NCBI GenBank assembly: GCA_964586155.1
Contig: CAZPHC010000018.1
Coordinates: forward strand, 1-64,000
From: SXNM01 sp964586155
Lineage (GTDB): Bacteria; Myxococcota_A; UBA9042
Reading direction: 5' to 3'
Length of the DNA: 64,000 bases
The notes beneath the pieces were generated by a model. That model saw only the letters and a list, made by a program, of their open reading frames with translations, made no database searches and had not been told where the DNA came from. Below, in pieces: positions 28,094 to 36,515 of the stretch (its first letter is position 1; each line of letters opens with the position of its first letter). The position numbers and the translations under genes were made by a program.

Positions 28094-29142
28094 GGATGCC
28101 GCCCTTCGAGCTGCACCAGCCGACGACGCTCGGCGACGCCCTGGCGCTGTTGCAGGCGCATCCGGGGGCGGCCCGCCTCGCCGGCGGCACCGACCTGCTG
28201 CCGGCGCTGAAGACCGGCAAGATCGCGGCCTCGGTCGTCATCGCGCTCGGCGGCGTCGCCGGGCTGCGTGGTGTCGAGGCCGACGCCGACGGCGGCCTGC
28301 GCATCGGCGCGCTGACGACGCTGCACGCCCTGCACCGCGACCCGTTGGTGGCCGCGCGGGCCCCCGCCCTGGCCGAGGCTGCGGGCCACGTCGCGGCGCC
28401 GCAGATCCGCCGCCAGGCGACGCTCGGCGGCAACCTGCTGCTGGACGTGCGCTGCCGCTACGTCGACCAGAGCGCGCTGTTCCGCCACGCGCTCGGCGGC
28501 TGCCTCAAGAGCCACGGCGTCGAATGCCACGTCGTGCCCGGCGGACGCACCTGCGTCGCCGCGCTCTGCGCCGACACCGTGGCGCCGCTGGTCGCGCTCG
28601 GCGCCGAGCTCGAGATCGCGGCCGCAGACGGCGTGCGACGCTTGCCCCTGGCGGAGCTGTACGGCCCGGACGGCCGCGCGCCGCAGACCATCGCGCCGAG
28701 CGAGCTGCTGGTCGCGATCGTCGTGCCGGACCACGCCGCCGGCCAGATCGTGGTCGCGCGGCGCTGGGCGCTGCGTCGCGCCATCGACTTCCCGCTGCTG
28801 AGCATGGCGGCCGCGCTGACGCTGGAGCCAGGCCCGGGCGCGGCCAGGGCGACGCTGCGCGGCGGCGAGGTCGTGGTCACGACCCTGGGGCCGCAGCCGC
28901 GCATCAGCCCGCTCGCCGCCTTCGCCGGGCGCCCGTGGGACGAGGCGACGCGGGCGGAGATCGTCGCCCACGTCGCGCGGCGTAGCCGGACGATGCCGAA
29001 CCTGCCGTTCGACGCGGCGTATCGACAGCAGCGGCTGGAGGTCGAGCTTGCGCGGCTGCTGGCGCAGGTCGGGCCCGGGCAGATCGACGCCGGCGGCCCG
29101 GACGGACCGGGCGCGAACCGCCGTCAGGGCCCGGTCGCATAG
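28087..29142 (+). CDS. FAD subunit of the molybdenum hydroxylase, with 4-HBCR-type 4Fe-4S insertion
   Basis: The 351-residue protein has FAD-binding AGGTDLLPALK near residue 37 and RQATLGGNLLLD near 105, typical of xanthine oxidase-family FAD subunits. After the second motif it carries RC, GGC, VEC, RTC and ALC within about 45 residues. Four of these match the cysteines that bind the additional 4Fe-4S cluster of the 4-hydroxybenzoyl-CoA reductase beta subunit. That cluster is the hallmark of this branch and lets the enzyme run reductively with ferredoxin. The ATG overlaps the preceding stop (ATGCTGA), so it is translationally coupled to the fused subunit. Its 3' end overlaps a convergent gene by 19 bases. 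Confidence 0.9.
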   Translation: MLRMPPFELHQPTTLGDALALLQAHPGAARLAGGTDLLPALKTGKIAASVVIALGGVAGLRGVEADADGGLRIGALTTLHALHRDPLVAARAPALAEAAGHVAAPQIRRQATLGGNLLLDVRCRYVDQSALFRHALGGCLKSHGVECHVVPGGRTCVAALCADTVAPLVALGAELEIAAADGVRRLPLAELYGPDGRAPQTIAPSELLVAIVVPDHAAGQIVVARRWALRRAIDFPLLSMAAALTLEPGPGAARATLRGGEVVVTTLGPQPRISPLAAFAGRPWDEATRAEIVAHVARRSRTMPNLPFDAAYRQQRLEVELARLLAQVGPGQIDAGGPDGPGANRRQGPVA

Positions 29143-29933
29143 CGCACGCTCGCCGTCTCGACCAAGGCCTCGAGCATCGCGCGGCCGGCGTCCTTCTCGC
29201 TGGCGGTGGCGAGGTCGAGCGCCGTCGCCGCCGCAGCCAGCGCCAGGCCAGGACGCAGCGTGACCATCGCCTCGCCGTCACCCGCCGGCAGCGCCGGCGA
29301 CGCCACGAGCACGTCGCCCCAACCGACGTCGGTGCGCACCGTGCGCTGCCGTCCGTCGGCCCAGGCGAGCTCGAGATGCAGCGTCATGCGGCTCATCGTC
29401 ACGTCGTCGGGCAGCGCGGCCAGGGTCGGCGCGTCTGCCTCGGCGCGACCGAGCAGCAGGTGCAGCCGGCACAGCGACTCGGCCTGCTCCGACGCCAGGC
29501 CGTGCAGCGCCGTCGCCTCGTGGTGCAGCGCGATCACCTGCGAGCCCTTGACCTGCCACGCCGGCAGGCCGTCCTCGGCGTGACCGGCCCAGGCTGGCGC
29601 CACGATCAGGTCGCCCAGGCGCTGCAACAGGCCCGGATCTGCGCGCTGTGCGACGTCGGTGCACGGCATCGCCGTCAACGCCGCGACCGTCACCCAGCCG
29701 CGCAGCAGCGTCGGCCCGCCGTCGCCGGTGGCCTCGTCGAGCGCCACCCGAACCTGGTAGTCGACGTGGCTGGTCGCGGCCACGAGGCCGTCGTCGTGCG
29801 CGGCGGCCACCTCGTCCGCCGCGGCCCCTTCGGCCAGCGAGGCGGCCCCCTCGCAGCCCGCGCCGAGCGCCGCGTGCAGCGACAGCAGGAGCCCTCCGCG
29901 TCGAAGCGCGCGCGCCGCGCCGCGGGCCCTCAT
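29124..29933 (-). CDS. Putative lipoprotein coupled to the YHYH protein
   Basis: The gene encodes 269 residues. The short N-terminal signal RRGGLLLSLHAALGAGCEG ends in a lipobox. The mature protein has alternating beta strands and acidic segments without a recognised domain. Its ATG overlaps the TGA of the YHYH gene (ATGA), so the two are co-translated and probably act together. Function unknown. Its end overlaps the convergent FAD subunit gene. Confidence 0.65.
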   Translation of the reverse strand: MRARGAARALRRGGLLLSLHAALGAGCEGAASLAEGAAADEVAAAHDDGLVAATSHVDYQVRVALDEATGDGGPTLLRGWVTVAALTAMPCTDVAQRADPGLLQRLGDLIVAPAWAGHAEDGLPAWQVKGSQVIALHHEATALHGLASEQAESLCRLHLLLGRAEADAPTLAALPDDVTMSRMTLHLELAWADGRQRTVRTDVGWGDVLVASPALPAGDGEAMVTLRPGLALAAAATALDLATASEKDAGRAMLEALVETASVRYATGP

Positions 29934-31252
29934 CCGCCCATCCCGGGGGCGCAGAAGCCCTGCGCGCTGCAGACCAGGGCCTGCGGGCCGCCGGTCGGGC
30001 AGTCGGCGGTCGTCTTGCACTTGGGGATGCAGGCCTTGCCCTGGGGCGTCTGCTGGCAGGTGCAGCCCGCCTTGGCCTCGGGCATGCACGCGGTGCCGGC
30101 GCAGTCGGATTCCTGGGTACACGCCGTCGGCTGGCCGCCGCCGGGGCCGCCACCCGTGCCACCGCCCGGACCGCCGCCGGTGCCGTCGCCGGTGCCGCCG
30201 CCCGTGCCGCCCGTGCCGCCCGTGCCGGCGTCCTGACCGGAGCCGGCCGCCGCCGTGCCGCGGTAGCAGCCGAGGATGTACGGGAAGCCGGCCGTCGCGT
30301 GGTAGTGGTAGTCGCCGCCGGGGCCGACGTGGCCATTGCAGGTGTCGAGGCGGTCCGCAGCGGCGCTGCCGGCGTGCTTGTAGGCCTTCCAGGCGTCCTT
30401 CTTCGGGTCGGCGATCTGGTCGTAGCCGCTCTTCATCTCGATGACGGCGCTGCACGCGGCGTCCTTGCACTCGTAGGGGCCGTAGATCGGGAACCCGTCG
30501 AGCGCGTAACCGAGCACGGGCGAGGCCACCATCGGGTCGGGTGCGGCGAGCTTCCACGGCTCGGCGACCATGCTGGCGGCCGTCAGGCATTGTTGCTGCA
30601 GCGCGTGGTAGTGGTACTCGGCGGCCGTGTGGCCGGTGCATTCGTCGGTGATCTGGTTGTAGACCGGATCGCCCCAGGCCGACTCGGCTGGCGTGCCGGC
30701 TTCGTTCGGGCCGAACAGCGGCATGCCGTTGACCGCGACGCCGATGCGGCCGAGCAGCGGGATCGCCGTCGTCGCCGCCGCCTGCTTGGGTGATCGCGGG
30801 ATGCGGTAGGTGTTGTCGACGACCTTGAGCGGGTTCGGCGTCATCGCGACGAAGGTGTAGTGCGGGATCGTGTTGCTCTTGATCACGACCTCGTCGCCTT
30901 CGCAGGTGGCGCTGAGCGTCGGCTTGGCATACGCACCGCCGGCGCCGACCGCCTTGCTGACGTCCAGGAAATTCGCGGCCTGCGGGCATACCGTGGGGTC
31001 GTTGCTGCTGTCTTGCCCCGTGGCACTGTCGGCCTGGGCCGTGGCGTCGCCGCCGCCAGCGGTTCCATCGGCGGCCACCCCGTCCTGGCTGGGGGCGTCG
31101 AGCCCTGCGGCGTCGGCCCCGAGCGGTCCACCGGCGGCGCCGCCATCGGCGTCACAGGCGACGAGCGCGGCCGCCAGCGCCAGGCAGAGCGGCAGGAGAT
31201 GCCCGGGGATTCGGTGGGTTCGTGATGGCGAGTGCAAGGTTGGCTGGTTCAT
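29930..31252 (-). CDS. YHYH-domain lipoprotein
   Basis: The 440-residue protein has a signal with lipobox LAAALVACDA and an Asp/Ala-rich tether. The YHYH-type domain is marked by two motifs, AEYHYHAL and GDYHYHAT, with GYALDGFPIYGPYEC between them. A Gly/Thr linker (TGGTGGTGGG type) leads to a Cys-rich tail (CTQESDCAGTACMPEA to CSAQGFCAPGMGG). The paired His-Tyr motifs suggest metal binding. The domain is widespread in marine and predatory bacteria, but its biochemical role is not established. GGGGGG six bases upstream supports the ATG. Confidence 0.85.
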   Translation of the reverse strand: MNQPTLHSPSRTHRIPGHLLPLCLALAAALVACDADGGAAGGPLGADAAGLDAPSQDGVAADGTAGGGDATAQADSATGQDSSNDPTVCPQAANFLDVSKAVGAGGAYAKPTLSATCEGDEVVIKSNTIPHYTFVAMTPNPLKVVDNTYRIPRSPKQAAATTAIPLLGRIGVAVNGMPLFGPNEAGTPAESAWGDPVYNQITDECTGHTAAEYHYHALQQQCLTAASMVAEPWKLAAPDPMVASPVLGYALDGFPIYGPYECKDAACSAVIEMKSGYDQIADPKKDAWKAYKHAGSAAADRLDTCNGHVGPGGDYHYHATAGFPYILGCYRGTAAAGSGQDAGTGGTGGTGGGTGDGTGGGPGGGTGGGPGGGQPTACTQESDCAGTACMPEAKAGCTCQQTPQGKACIPKCKTTADCPTGGPQALVCSAQGFCAPGMGG

Positions 31253-31365
31253 GGATCCCCCCGGAGAGGCGCGCGCTGCGGCCATTGTCTGCGTGGCCGG
31301 ATCGCTCCGCCACGGCGTGTTCGACAGTTGGACACGTGGCGCAGGCCGGACGCGCAGCCGCCGCG

Positions 31366-31390
31366 AAAAAAAAACGTCTGCGGGTGGATC
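31366..31390 (-). terminator. Possible weak intrinsic terminator after the CHAP gene
   Basis: On the minus strand a run of nine T residues (31366-31374) follows about 14 bases after the CHAP-gene stop codon. The upstream sequence can form only a short GC hairpin (GCGG / CCGC). A T9 run is striking in this composition, but the stem is poor. Confidence 0.3.
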
Positions 31391-32588
31391 AGCCGACCGC
31401 GTCGCCGTAGCCGAGGATCGTCGAGCGGGTGCGGGTGCGCTCGTAGACGCCTTCGCCGTGGCGGCCGGTCGGATCGGAGGTGTTGCCCTCGATGGTGCGG
31501 ACCTGGCCGTTGGGCAGCGTCGACTCGACGATGCCGATGTGATCGCCGACGCCGTCGTGGTCCCAGTCGAAGATGACCATGTCGCCCGGCTTGGGGCTGC
31601 TCGTGCGCCAGCGGCCCGCCTTCTTGAGCTGCTGGACGATGCCCGGCACATAGGGGTTGTTCATCTTCTGGCCGGCCTGGGTGTAGACCCACGACACGAA
31701 GTCGGCGCACCAGGGCTCGCGGCCGCGACCGAAGAACTTCTGGTACTTCTCGGCATCGCCGCCGTTGTTGCCGCGCTCGCGCTTGCCCAGCTCGCCGCGC
31801 GCCTGCTCGAGGATCGCCTGGCGCAGCCCGGCCTCACCCTGGCGCGGGATCATCGGCGGGCGTGCGTGGCCACCGCCGCCGCCGTCGCCGGGGCGGTGGG
31901 TCGGCGCGTGGTGGGCGTTGGTGTCGCGCGCGTCGCCGCCCATGACGTAGCCGAGCGCCTTCCACGTCAGCTCGCCGGCGATGCCGTCAGCTTCGAGTCC
32001 GCTGGCGCGCTGGAACGCGATCAGCGCAGCCTTGGTCGTCGGACCGAACTCCGCGTCGGCCTCACCCGGGTGGTAGCCACGCTGGAGCAGCGACGACTGC
32101 AGCAGCAGCACGTCCGGCCCCTTGGCACCGGCCGAGACCTGGCGCGGCTTGACCCGCGGCCTCGGCTGCGGCGTCGTGGTCTGGCCGCCACCGCCGCCAC
32201 CGGCGGGGGCCGTGGTGACCGGCTGGCTCAGCGCCGCCTGGGTCTGCGGCCCGACGATGCCGTCCGGATCCAGGCCGTGGCTGCGCTGGAAGCGGATGAC
32301 CGCCGCCTTGGTCGCCGGGCCGAAGTCGCCGTCGATGGGCCCGGGCGACGCGCCGTGGCGCAGCAGTTGGGTCTGGAGGGTGGTGACTGCAGACCCCTGA
32401 CTGCCGACGCGCAGCAAGCCGTCGGCGCTGGGCGTGGTGCCGGCGCGGCCGCCGTTCGGGCTCAGGTAGTGCTGGCCCGCCGCGTAGCTCATGCCGCCGA
32501 CCGGGCTTTGCGTCGTGCGATTGGCCTGTGCCGGACCTTGGCCGCCGGGGCGTTGGTGCTGGCTGTTCGCTGTGGCGTGACTGGGCAT
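31389..32588 (-). CDS. Peptidoglycan-binding CHAP-domain protein (putative amidase/endopeptidase)
   Basis: The 399-residue protein lacks an N-terminal signal peptide. It has two PG_binding_1 domains (LRVGSQGSAVTTLQTQLLRHG with DGDFGPATKAAVIRFQ; VSAGAKGPDVLLLQSSLLQRG with DAEFGPTTKAALIAFQ). A Gly/His-rich linker leads to a C-terminal CHAP domain with catalytic Cys in REPWCADFVSWVY and His in GVGDHIGIVES. It should cleave peptide bonds in peptidoglycan. Absence of a signal peptide suggests release by lysis, a specialised secretion machine or toxin delivery. ATG 32588 has GGAG about seven bases upstream; an upstream GTG at 32600 is less likely. Confidence 0.85.
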   Translation of the reverse strand: MPSHATANSQHQRPGGQGPAQANRTTQSPVGGMSYAAGQHYLSPNGGRAGTTPSADGLLRVGSQGSAVTTLQTQLLRHGASPGPIDGDFGPATKAAVIRFQRSHGLDPDGIVGPQTQAALSQPVTTAPAGGGGGGQTTTPQPRPRVKPRQVSAGAKGPDVLLLQSSLLQRGYHPGEADAEFGPTTKAALIAFQRASGLEADGIAGELTWKALGYVMGGDARDTNAHHAPTHRPGDGGGGGHARPPMIPRQGEAGLRQAILEQARGELGKRERGNNGGDAEKYQKFFGRGREPWCADFVSWVYTQAGQKMNNPYVPGIVQQLKKAGRWRTSSPKPGDMVIFDWDHDGVGDHIGIVESTLPNGQVRTIEGNTSDPTGRHGEGVYERTRTRSTILGYGDAVG

Positions 32589-32677
32589 GGGCTGCTCCAC
32601 ACTGCGAGGACCACAGCCTCACGATGGGGCAACTGGTCCCAGCCGACAACGTGTTGCGCGGCCACGGCCATCCCAGA

Positions 32678-32695
32678 TGGGGTCGAAACACCCCA
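32678..32695. promoter_or_regulatory. Inverted repeat between the HAD and CHAP genes
   Basis: A 6-bp stem TGGGGT / ACCCCA with a six-base loop lies about 35 bases after the HAD-gene stop and 90 bases before the CHAP start. It may be a weak transcript end or an operator. No T-run follows. Confidence 0.35.
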
Positions 32696-32728
32696 CAAAT
32701 GCATCGCTGACGGTCGCAGCGCCGCGTG

Positions 32729-33448
32729 TCAGCCCATGGCCGTGGTGTCGACGCCGGCCAACGAGGCGAGCGCGGCGAGGACGTGGGGCTCGTCGAGGCG
32801 ATCGACCACGGCCTCGGCCCCGCACGCGACCAACTCGGCGCGGCTGCTCGCCCCGGTGGCGACGGCCAGGGTGAAGCCGCCGTTGGCCCGGGCCGCGGCG
32901 ACGTCGAGTGGCGTATCGCCGACGATCACCAGGCGCGCCTCGGCCACCGGCACACCCAGCCGCTCGGCGCCGCGCCGATGGCCGGCCGCGATCAGCGCAG
33001 CGCGATCTTCGGCGTCGCAGCCGAAGCCACCGAAGGGCAGCACCTCGTGCAGGCCGAAGGGCCGCAGCTTGAGCGTCGCGCCTTCGCGCACGTTGCCGGT
33101 GCCGAGGCCGGCAGCGACGCCGCGCCAGCCCGCCGCTGCGCGCGCCAGCTCGCCCGCCCCCGGCAGCAAGCGATGCACCGCGGCGGAGGCCAACAGCCGC
33201 TCCAGGCGCGGCAGGTAGTCAGCGATCAGCTCGTCGATCAGGCCGTCGATCCGCGGATCGTCGACGTCGACGCCACGCTGACGCAGGCCTCTGCGCATGA
33301 TGCCGCGGTCGGTCATGCCGCCGAACGAGAAGTCGAAGCCGCCCGGGTCGCCGAAGCGGGCGGCGACAGCGTCGAGCAGGGCCTGGCGGGCGCCCCCGGC
33401 GGTGGTCACCAGGGTTCCGTCGATGTCGAACAGCACGACCGTCGCCAT
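32729..33448 (-). CDS. HAD-superfamily hydrolase (phosphoglycolate phosphatase-like)
   Basis: The 239-residue HAD phosphatase has motif I FDIDGTLV at the N-terminus with the nucleophile Asp, a helical cap (GMTDRGIMRRGL), motif II at GLGTGNVREG, the Lys at LKLRPFG and motif IV GDTPLDVAAARANG. It resembles Gph/PpaX-type phosphatases, but the substrate cannot be told. GGAGG nine bases upstream supports the start. It is divergent from the nucleoside phosphorylase gene, which may hint at nucleotide salvage. Confidence 0.88.
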   Translation of the reverse strand: MATVVLFDIDGTLVTTAGGARQALLDAVAARFGDPGGFDFSFGGMTDRGIMRRGLRQRGVDVDDPRIDGLIDELIADYLPRLERLLASAAVHRLLPGAGELARAAAGWRGVAAGLGTGNVREGATLKLRPFGLHEVLPFGGFGCDAEDRAALIAAGHRRGAERLGVPVAEARLVIVGDTPLDVAAARANGGFTLAVATGASSRAELVACGAEAVVDRLDEPHVLAALASLAGVDTTAMG

Positions 33449-33508
33449 CTCTGCGTTCCTCCAAGGCCTGCGCCTGCTTGCCCGCCTGATGCAGGCGAGC
33501 GACCGGGT

Positions 33509-33524
33509 TCGGCGCGTGCGCCGA
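33509..33524. promoter_or_regulatory. Inverted repeat between divergent HAD and phosphorylase genes
   Basis: A 7-bp arm TCGGCGC is mirrored by GCGCCGA with two bases between, giving a near-perfect palindrome in the 202-base divergent intergenic region. It is the size expected for a dimeric repressor site. No promoter was pinned down. Confidence 0.35.
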
Positions 33525-33650
33525 CGAGCGAGACCGACCGATCCGCCGCCCCGGCGCGTGTTGCCATCGGGCCGCAGCAGGTGTTTTGCCAGCGACGCTG
33601 GGGCATGTCACGATGCGCGGCCGGTCCCACGACGGGCCGCTGGAGGCGAC

Positions 33651-35018
33651 GTGCTCCGAGCCTACGACCTGCTCGCCCGCAAACGCGACGGCGGGCGCCT
33701 GACGAGCCGCGAGATCCACGATCTCGTGCGCGGCTACACCGACGGCAGCGTCGCCGACTACCAGATGGCGGCGTTCGCGATGGCCGTCGCGATCCGCGGC
33801 ATGGACGACGACGAGACCGCGGCCCTGCTCGACGCGATGCTGCACTCGGGCGCCGTGCTCGATTGGTCGCACCTCGACCGGCCCAGCGCCGACAAGCACA
33901 GCACCGGCGGCGTCGGCGACAAGGTCAGCATCCCGCTGGCCCCCGCCGTGGCGGCCTGCGGCGTCGCCGTGCCGATGATCTCGGGCCGCGGCCTCGGCCA
34001 CACCGGCGGCACGCTCGACAAGCTCGAGTCGATCCCCGGCCCCGGGCGCGACGGCCTGGGCCCCGGCTTCCAGACGCGGCTGTCGCTGCAGGCCTTCCGC
34101 ACGATGGTCGGCGAGCTCGGCATCTCGCTGATCGGCCAGACCGACGAGATCGCCCCGGCCGACCGCAAGCTCTACGCCCTGCGCGACGTCACCGGCACGG
34201 TCGAGTCGATCCCGCTGATCGTCGCGAGCATCATGAGCAAGAAGCTCGCCGAGGGCGCCGCATCGCTCGTGCTCGACGTCAAGGTCGGCAGCGGCGCCTT
34301 CATGAAGACCGAGGACGACGCCCGCACCCTGGCCCGGGCCATGGTCGCCGCCGGCGAGGGCATCGGCCGCAAGGTCACGGCGTTCTTGACCGCGATGGAC
34401 CGGCCGCTCGGCACCCACATCGGCAACGCGCTCGAGATCGTCGAGTCGGTGCACATCCTGCAGGGCCGCGGCCCGGCCGACACCCGCGCCCTGGTCTGCC
34501 GCCTCGGCGGCGAGATGCTGCGCCAATCCGGCGTCGTGCCGAGCCTGCAGGCCGGCGAGCAGCGCATCGCCCACGCGCTGGACGACGGCAGCGCCGCCGA
34601 GGTCTTCCGCAAGACCGTCATCGCCCACGGCGGCGATCCACGCGTGGTCGACGATCCCGAGGCGATCCTGCCGCGCGCGCCCATCGTCCTGCCCGTGTTG
34701 GCCGGCCGCGCCGGGCGCATCACCGCCATGGACGCCTACGACGTCGGCGTCGCCGCCTTGCAGCTCGGCGCCGGCCGCTTGCGCAAAGAGGACGAGATCG
34801 ACCCACGCGTCGGCTACGTGCTCGCCGCCCGCGTCGGCGACGTCGTCGCGGCCGACGATCCGATCGCCTTCGTCCACGCCGCGGACGACGCTGGCGCCCA
34901 ACGCGCGGCCGCCGCCCTGCTCGGCGCCTGCCGCTTCGGCGCGCCGGACGCGGCGATCAACAGCCTGCCCCTGTGGATCGACACGATCCACGGCCGCAAC
35001 GCCCCCGCCGACGGCTGA
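33651..35018 (+). CDS. Pyrimidine-nucleoside/thymidine phosphorylase
   Basis: The 455-residue enzyme cleaves pyrimidine nucleosides with phosphate in salvage. It carries the phosphate-binding KHSTGGVGDKVSIPLAPAVAACG region, the family signature region ISGRGLGHTGGTLDKLES, YALRDVTGTVESIPLIVASI with SKKLAEG, and KVGSGAFMKT. The C-terminal domain contains ITAMDAYDVGVAA. I chose the GTG at 33651 (GTG CTC CGA GCC TAC GAC, MLRAYDLL), preceded by GGAGG four bases away, because it puts the family's N-terminus right at the start. Whether it prefers uridine or thymidine cannot be seen (deoA or pdp). Confidence 0.93.
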   Translation: MLRAYDLLARKRDGGRLTSREIHDLVRGYTDGSVADYQMAAFAMAVAIRGMDDDETAALLDAMLHSGAVLDWSHLDRPSADKHSTGGVGDKVSIPLAPAVAACGVAVPMISGRGLGHTGGTLDKLESIPGPGRDGLGPGFQTRLSLQAFRTMVGELGISLIGQTDEIAPADRKLYALRDVTGTVESIPLIVASIMSKKLAEGAASLVLDVKVGSGAFMKTEDDARTLARAMVAAGEGIGRKVTAFLTAMDRPLGTHIGNALEIVESVHILQGRGPADTRALVCRLGGEMLRQSGVVPSLQAGEQRIAHALDDGSAAEVFRKTVIAHGGDPRVVDDPEAILPRAPIVLPVLAGRAGRITAMDAYDVGVAALQLGAGRLRKEDEIDPRVGYVLAARVGDVVAADDPIAFVHAADDAGAQRAAAALLGACRFGAPDAAINSLPLWIDTIHGRNAPADG

Positions 35019-35222
35019 ACAGCGCCGAGACTGCGCAATCCCTGGTTCGCCGCGTCGCCCGCTCGTCGCCGCCGAGGTTGCGGTCCGCGCGGGCCGCGAA
35101 CAGCGACGTCGGGGGTGTTCGCGCTAGGCAGCGGCGCGACGCCCGGCTAGTGTCGCGCACCTGACGCGGCCACGCCCGGCCGCCTCGAACGCTGCTTGCC
35201 GATGCATTGCCCCGAGGTCTCG

Positions 35223-36443
35223 ATGCACCGTTTGCTCCTGCGCCTGGTCCCATGGTTCACGACGCTCCTGCTCGCCGCGTGCGCCGGCACCGATGACGCG
35301 GGCGACGGCGCACGGGTAGGCGCCGACGGCGCGACCAACGACGCGCAAGGCAGCGCGGGCGCCGACGCCGATGCCGAAGGCGGCGACGTCGCGTCCAACG
35401 TCGTCTACAGCGATCCGGCCGCGCCCGGCCCCTACCCGGTCGGCATCGCGACGTTCGTGATGCCCAAGGGCGATGGCGTCAACGACGTCACGGTCGAGGT
35501 CTGGTACCCGGCCGCCGAGACTGCGGCCACGACGACCGTCTACCAGCTGCTCGGCATCCAGATCCCGGCTGCCGGCTACCGGGACGCGAAGCCCGCGACC
35601 GACGCGCCACTGCTGCTGGTGGCGTTCAGCCACGGCTTCGGCGGTGTGCGTTGGCAGAACTTCACGATGGCGGAGCGGCTGGCGTCGTTCGGCTACGTCG
35701 TCGTCGCCCCGGACCACCCCGGCACCACCGTGCTCGACCTCGGCAACATCGGCCAGATCGCGCCGCTGCTGCCGCCGCGCCCCGGGACCCTCGTCGCCGC
35801 CGCAGACGCCGTCTGGCAAGGCGCGGTCGCGGGCCTGAAGCCACGCGGCGAGACCTACGCGGTCATCGGCCACAGCATGGGCGCGATGACGGTGCTGCTG
35901 CTCGGCGGCGGCCTCATCTCGATCGACAACTACAACGCTTGGTGCAGCAAGCACAAAGCCGCCGGTGGCTGCAACCTCGTCGGCCCGATGGACGGCGTGA
36001 CACCCGAGATGGTCGCGGCCATGCAGCCGGCCGATCCGCGCATCGAGGCGATGGTCGTGCAGAACACCGGAGGTACCTTCGCGTTCGAGGACGGTTCGCT
36101 GAAGAAGCTGCCGCACGCGCTGCTGATGACCGGCGATCGCGACGGCGGCTTCTACGAGACGGGCGCGCTCGCCGCCTTCGCGGCGGCGGGTCCGGGCACC
36201 GAGTTCGTCACCTACATCGACGGCGGACACAACGGGCCGACCGATATCTGCAACGTGCCTCCCGCCAAGGCGTTCAGCGCCGATTGCAAGGGCCCGGCCG
36301 CGGGTTTCGCCGATCCGTTCGCCATCCGCGATCTGTCCATCGAACACACCGTGGCCTGGCTGGGCGTGCACTTCGCCCACGTGCCGGAGTTCGCCGCCCA
36401 CCTCGCGACCCCGAGCAGCGCCTACACGTGGGAGGTCAAGTAG
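35223..36443 (+). CDS. Secreted alpha/beta hydrolase lipoprotein (PAF-acetylhydrolase/dienelactone-like)
   Basis: The 406-residue protein has a signal ending LLLAACAG (lipobox) and a short acidic tether. Its alpha/beta-hydrolase body has the oxyanion region AFSHGFGG, nucleophile elbow GHSMG, acidic residue in LLMTGDRDGGF and catalytic His in YIDGGHNGP. The closest-looking families are the PAF-acetylhydrolase-like and chlorophyllase-like lipases. ATG 35223 was chosen over 35196 because GAGG lies six bases upstream. The first base of a 38-bp repeat overlaps its stop codon. Confidence 0.85.
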   Translation: MHRLLLRLVPWFTTLLLAACAGTDDAGDGARVGADGATNDAQGSAGADADAEGGDVASNVVYSDPAAPGPYPVGIATFVMPKGDGVNDVTVEVWYPAAETAATTTVYQLLGIQIPAAGYRDAKPATDAPLLLVAFSHGFGGVRWQNFTMAERLASFGYVVVAPDHPGTTVLDLGNIGQIAPLLPPRPGTLVAAADAVWQGAVAGLKPRGETYAVIGHSMGAMTVLLLGGGLISIDNYNAWCSKHKAAGGCNLVGPMDGVTPEMVAAMQPADPRIEAMVVQNTGGTFAFEDGSLKKLPHALLMTGDRDGGFYETGALAAFAAAGPGTEFVTYIDGGHNGPTDICNVPPAKAFSADCKGPAAGFADPFAIRDLSIEHTVAWLGVHFAHVPEFAAHLATPSSAYTWEVK

Positions 36444-36480
36444 GCCGGATTTGCAGAGCGTCAGACGGTTCGCAGATTGG
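36443..36480. repeat. 38-bp direct repeat, copy 1
   Basis: The sequence starts GGCCGGATTTGCAGAGC and ends GGTTCGCAGATTGG. It matches copy 2 at 36983-37020 at 37 of 38 positions. A further 12 bases (36481-36492, TTCGCAGATTGG) duplicate its end. It begins at the last base of the hydrolase stop codon. Confidence 0.9.
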
Positions 36481-36515
36481 TTCGCAGATTGGACCCCACA
36501 TCTCGACCGCGCCGC

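Noticed and set aside
32589..32600. GTG at 32600 as the start of the CHAP protein
   Set aside because: It adds four residues only and lacks a well-placed ribosome site; GGAG fits the ATG at 32588.
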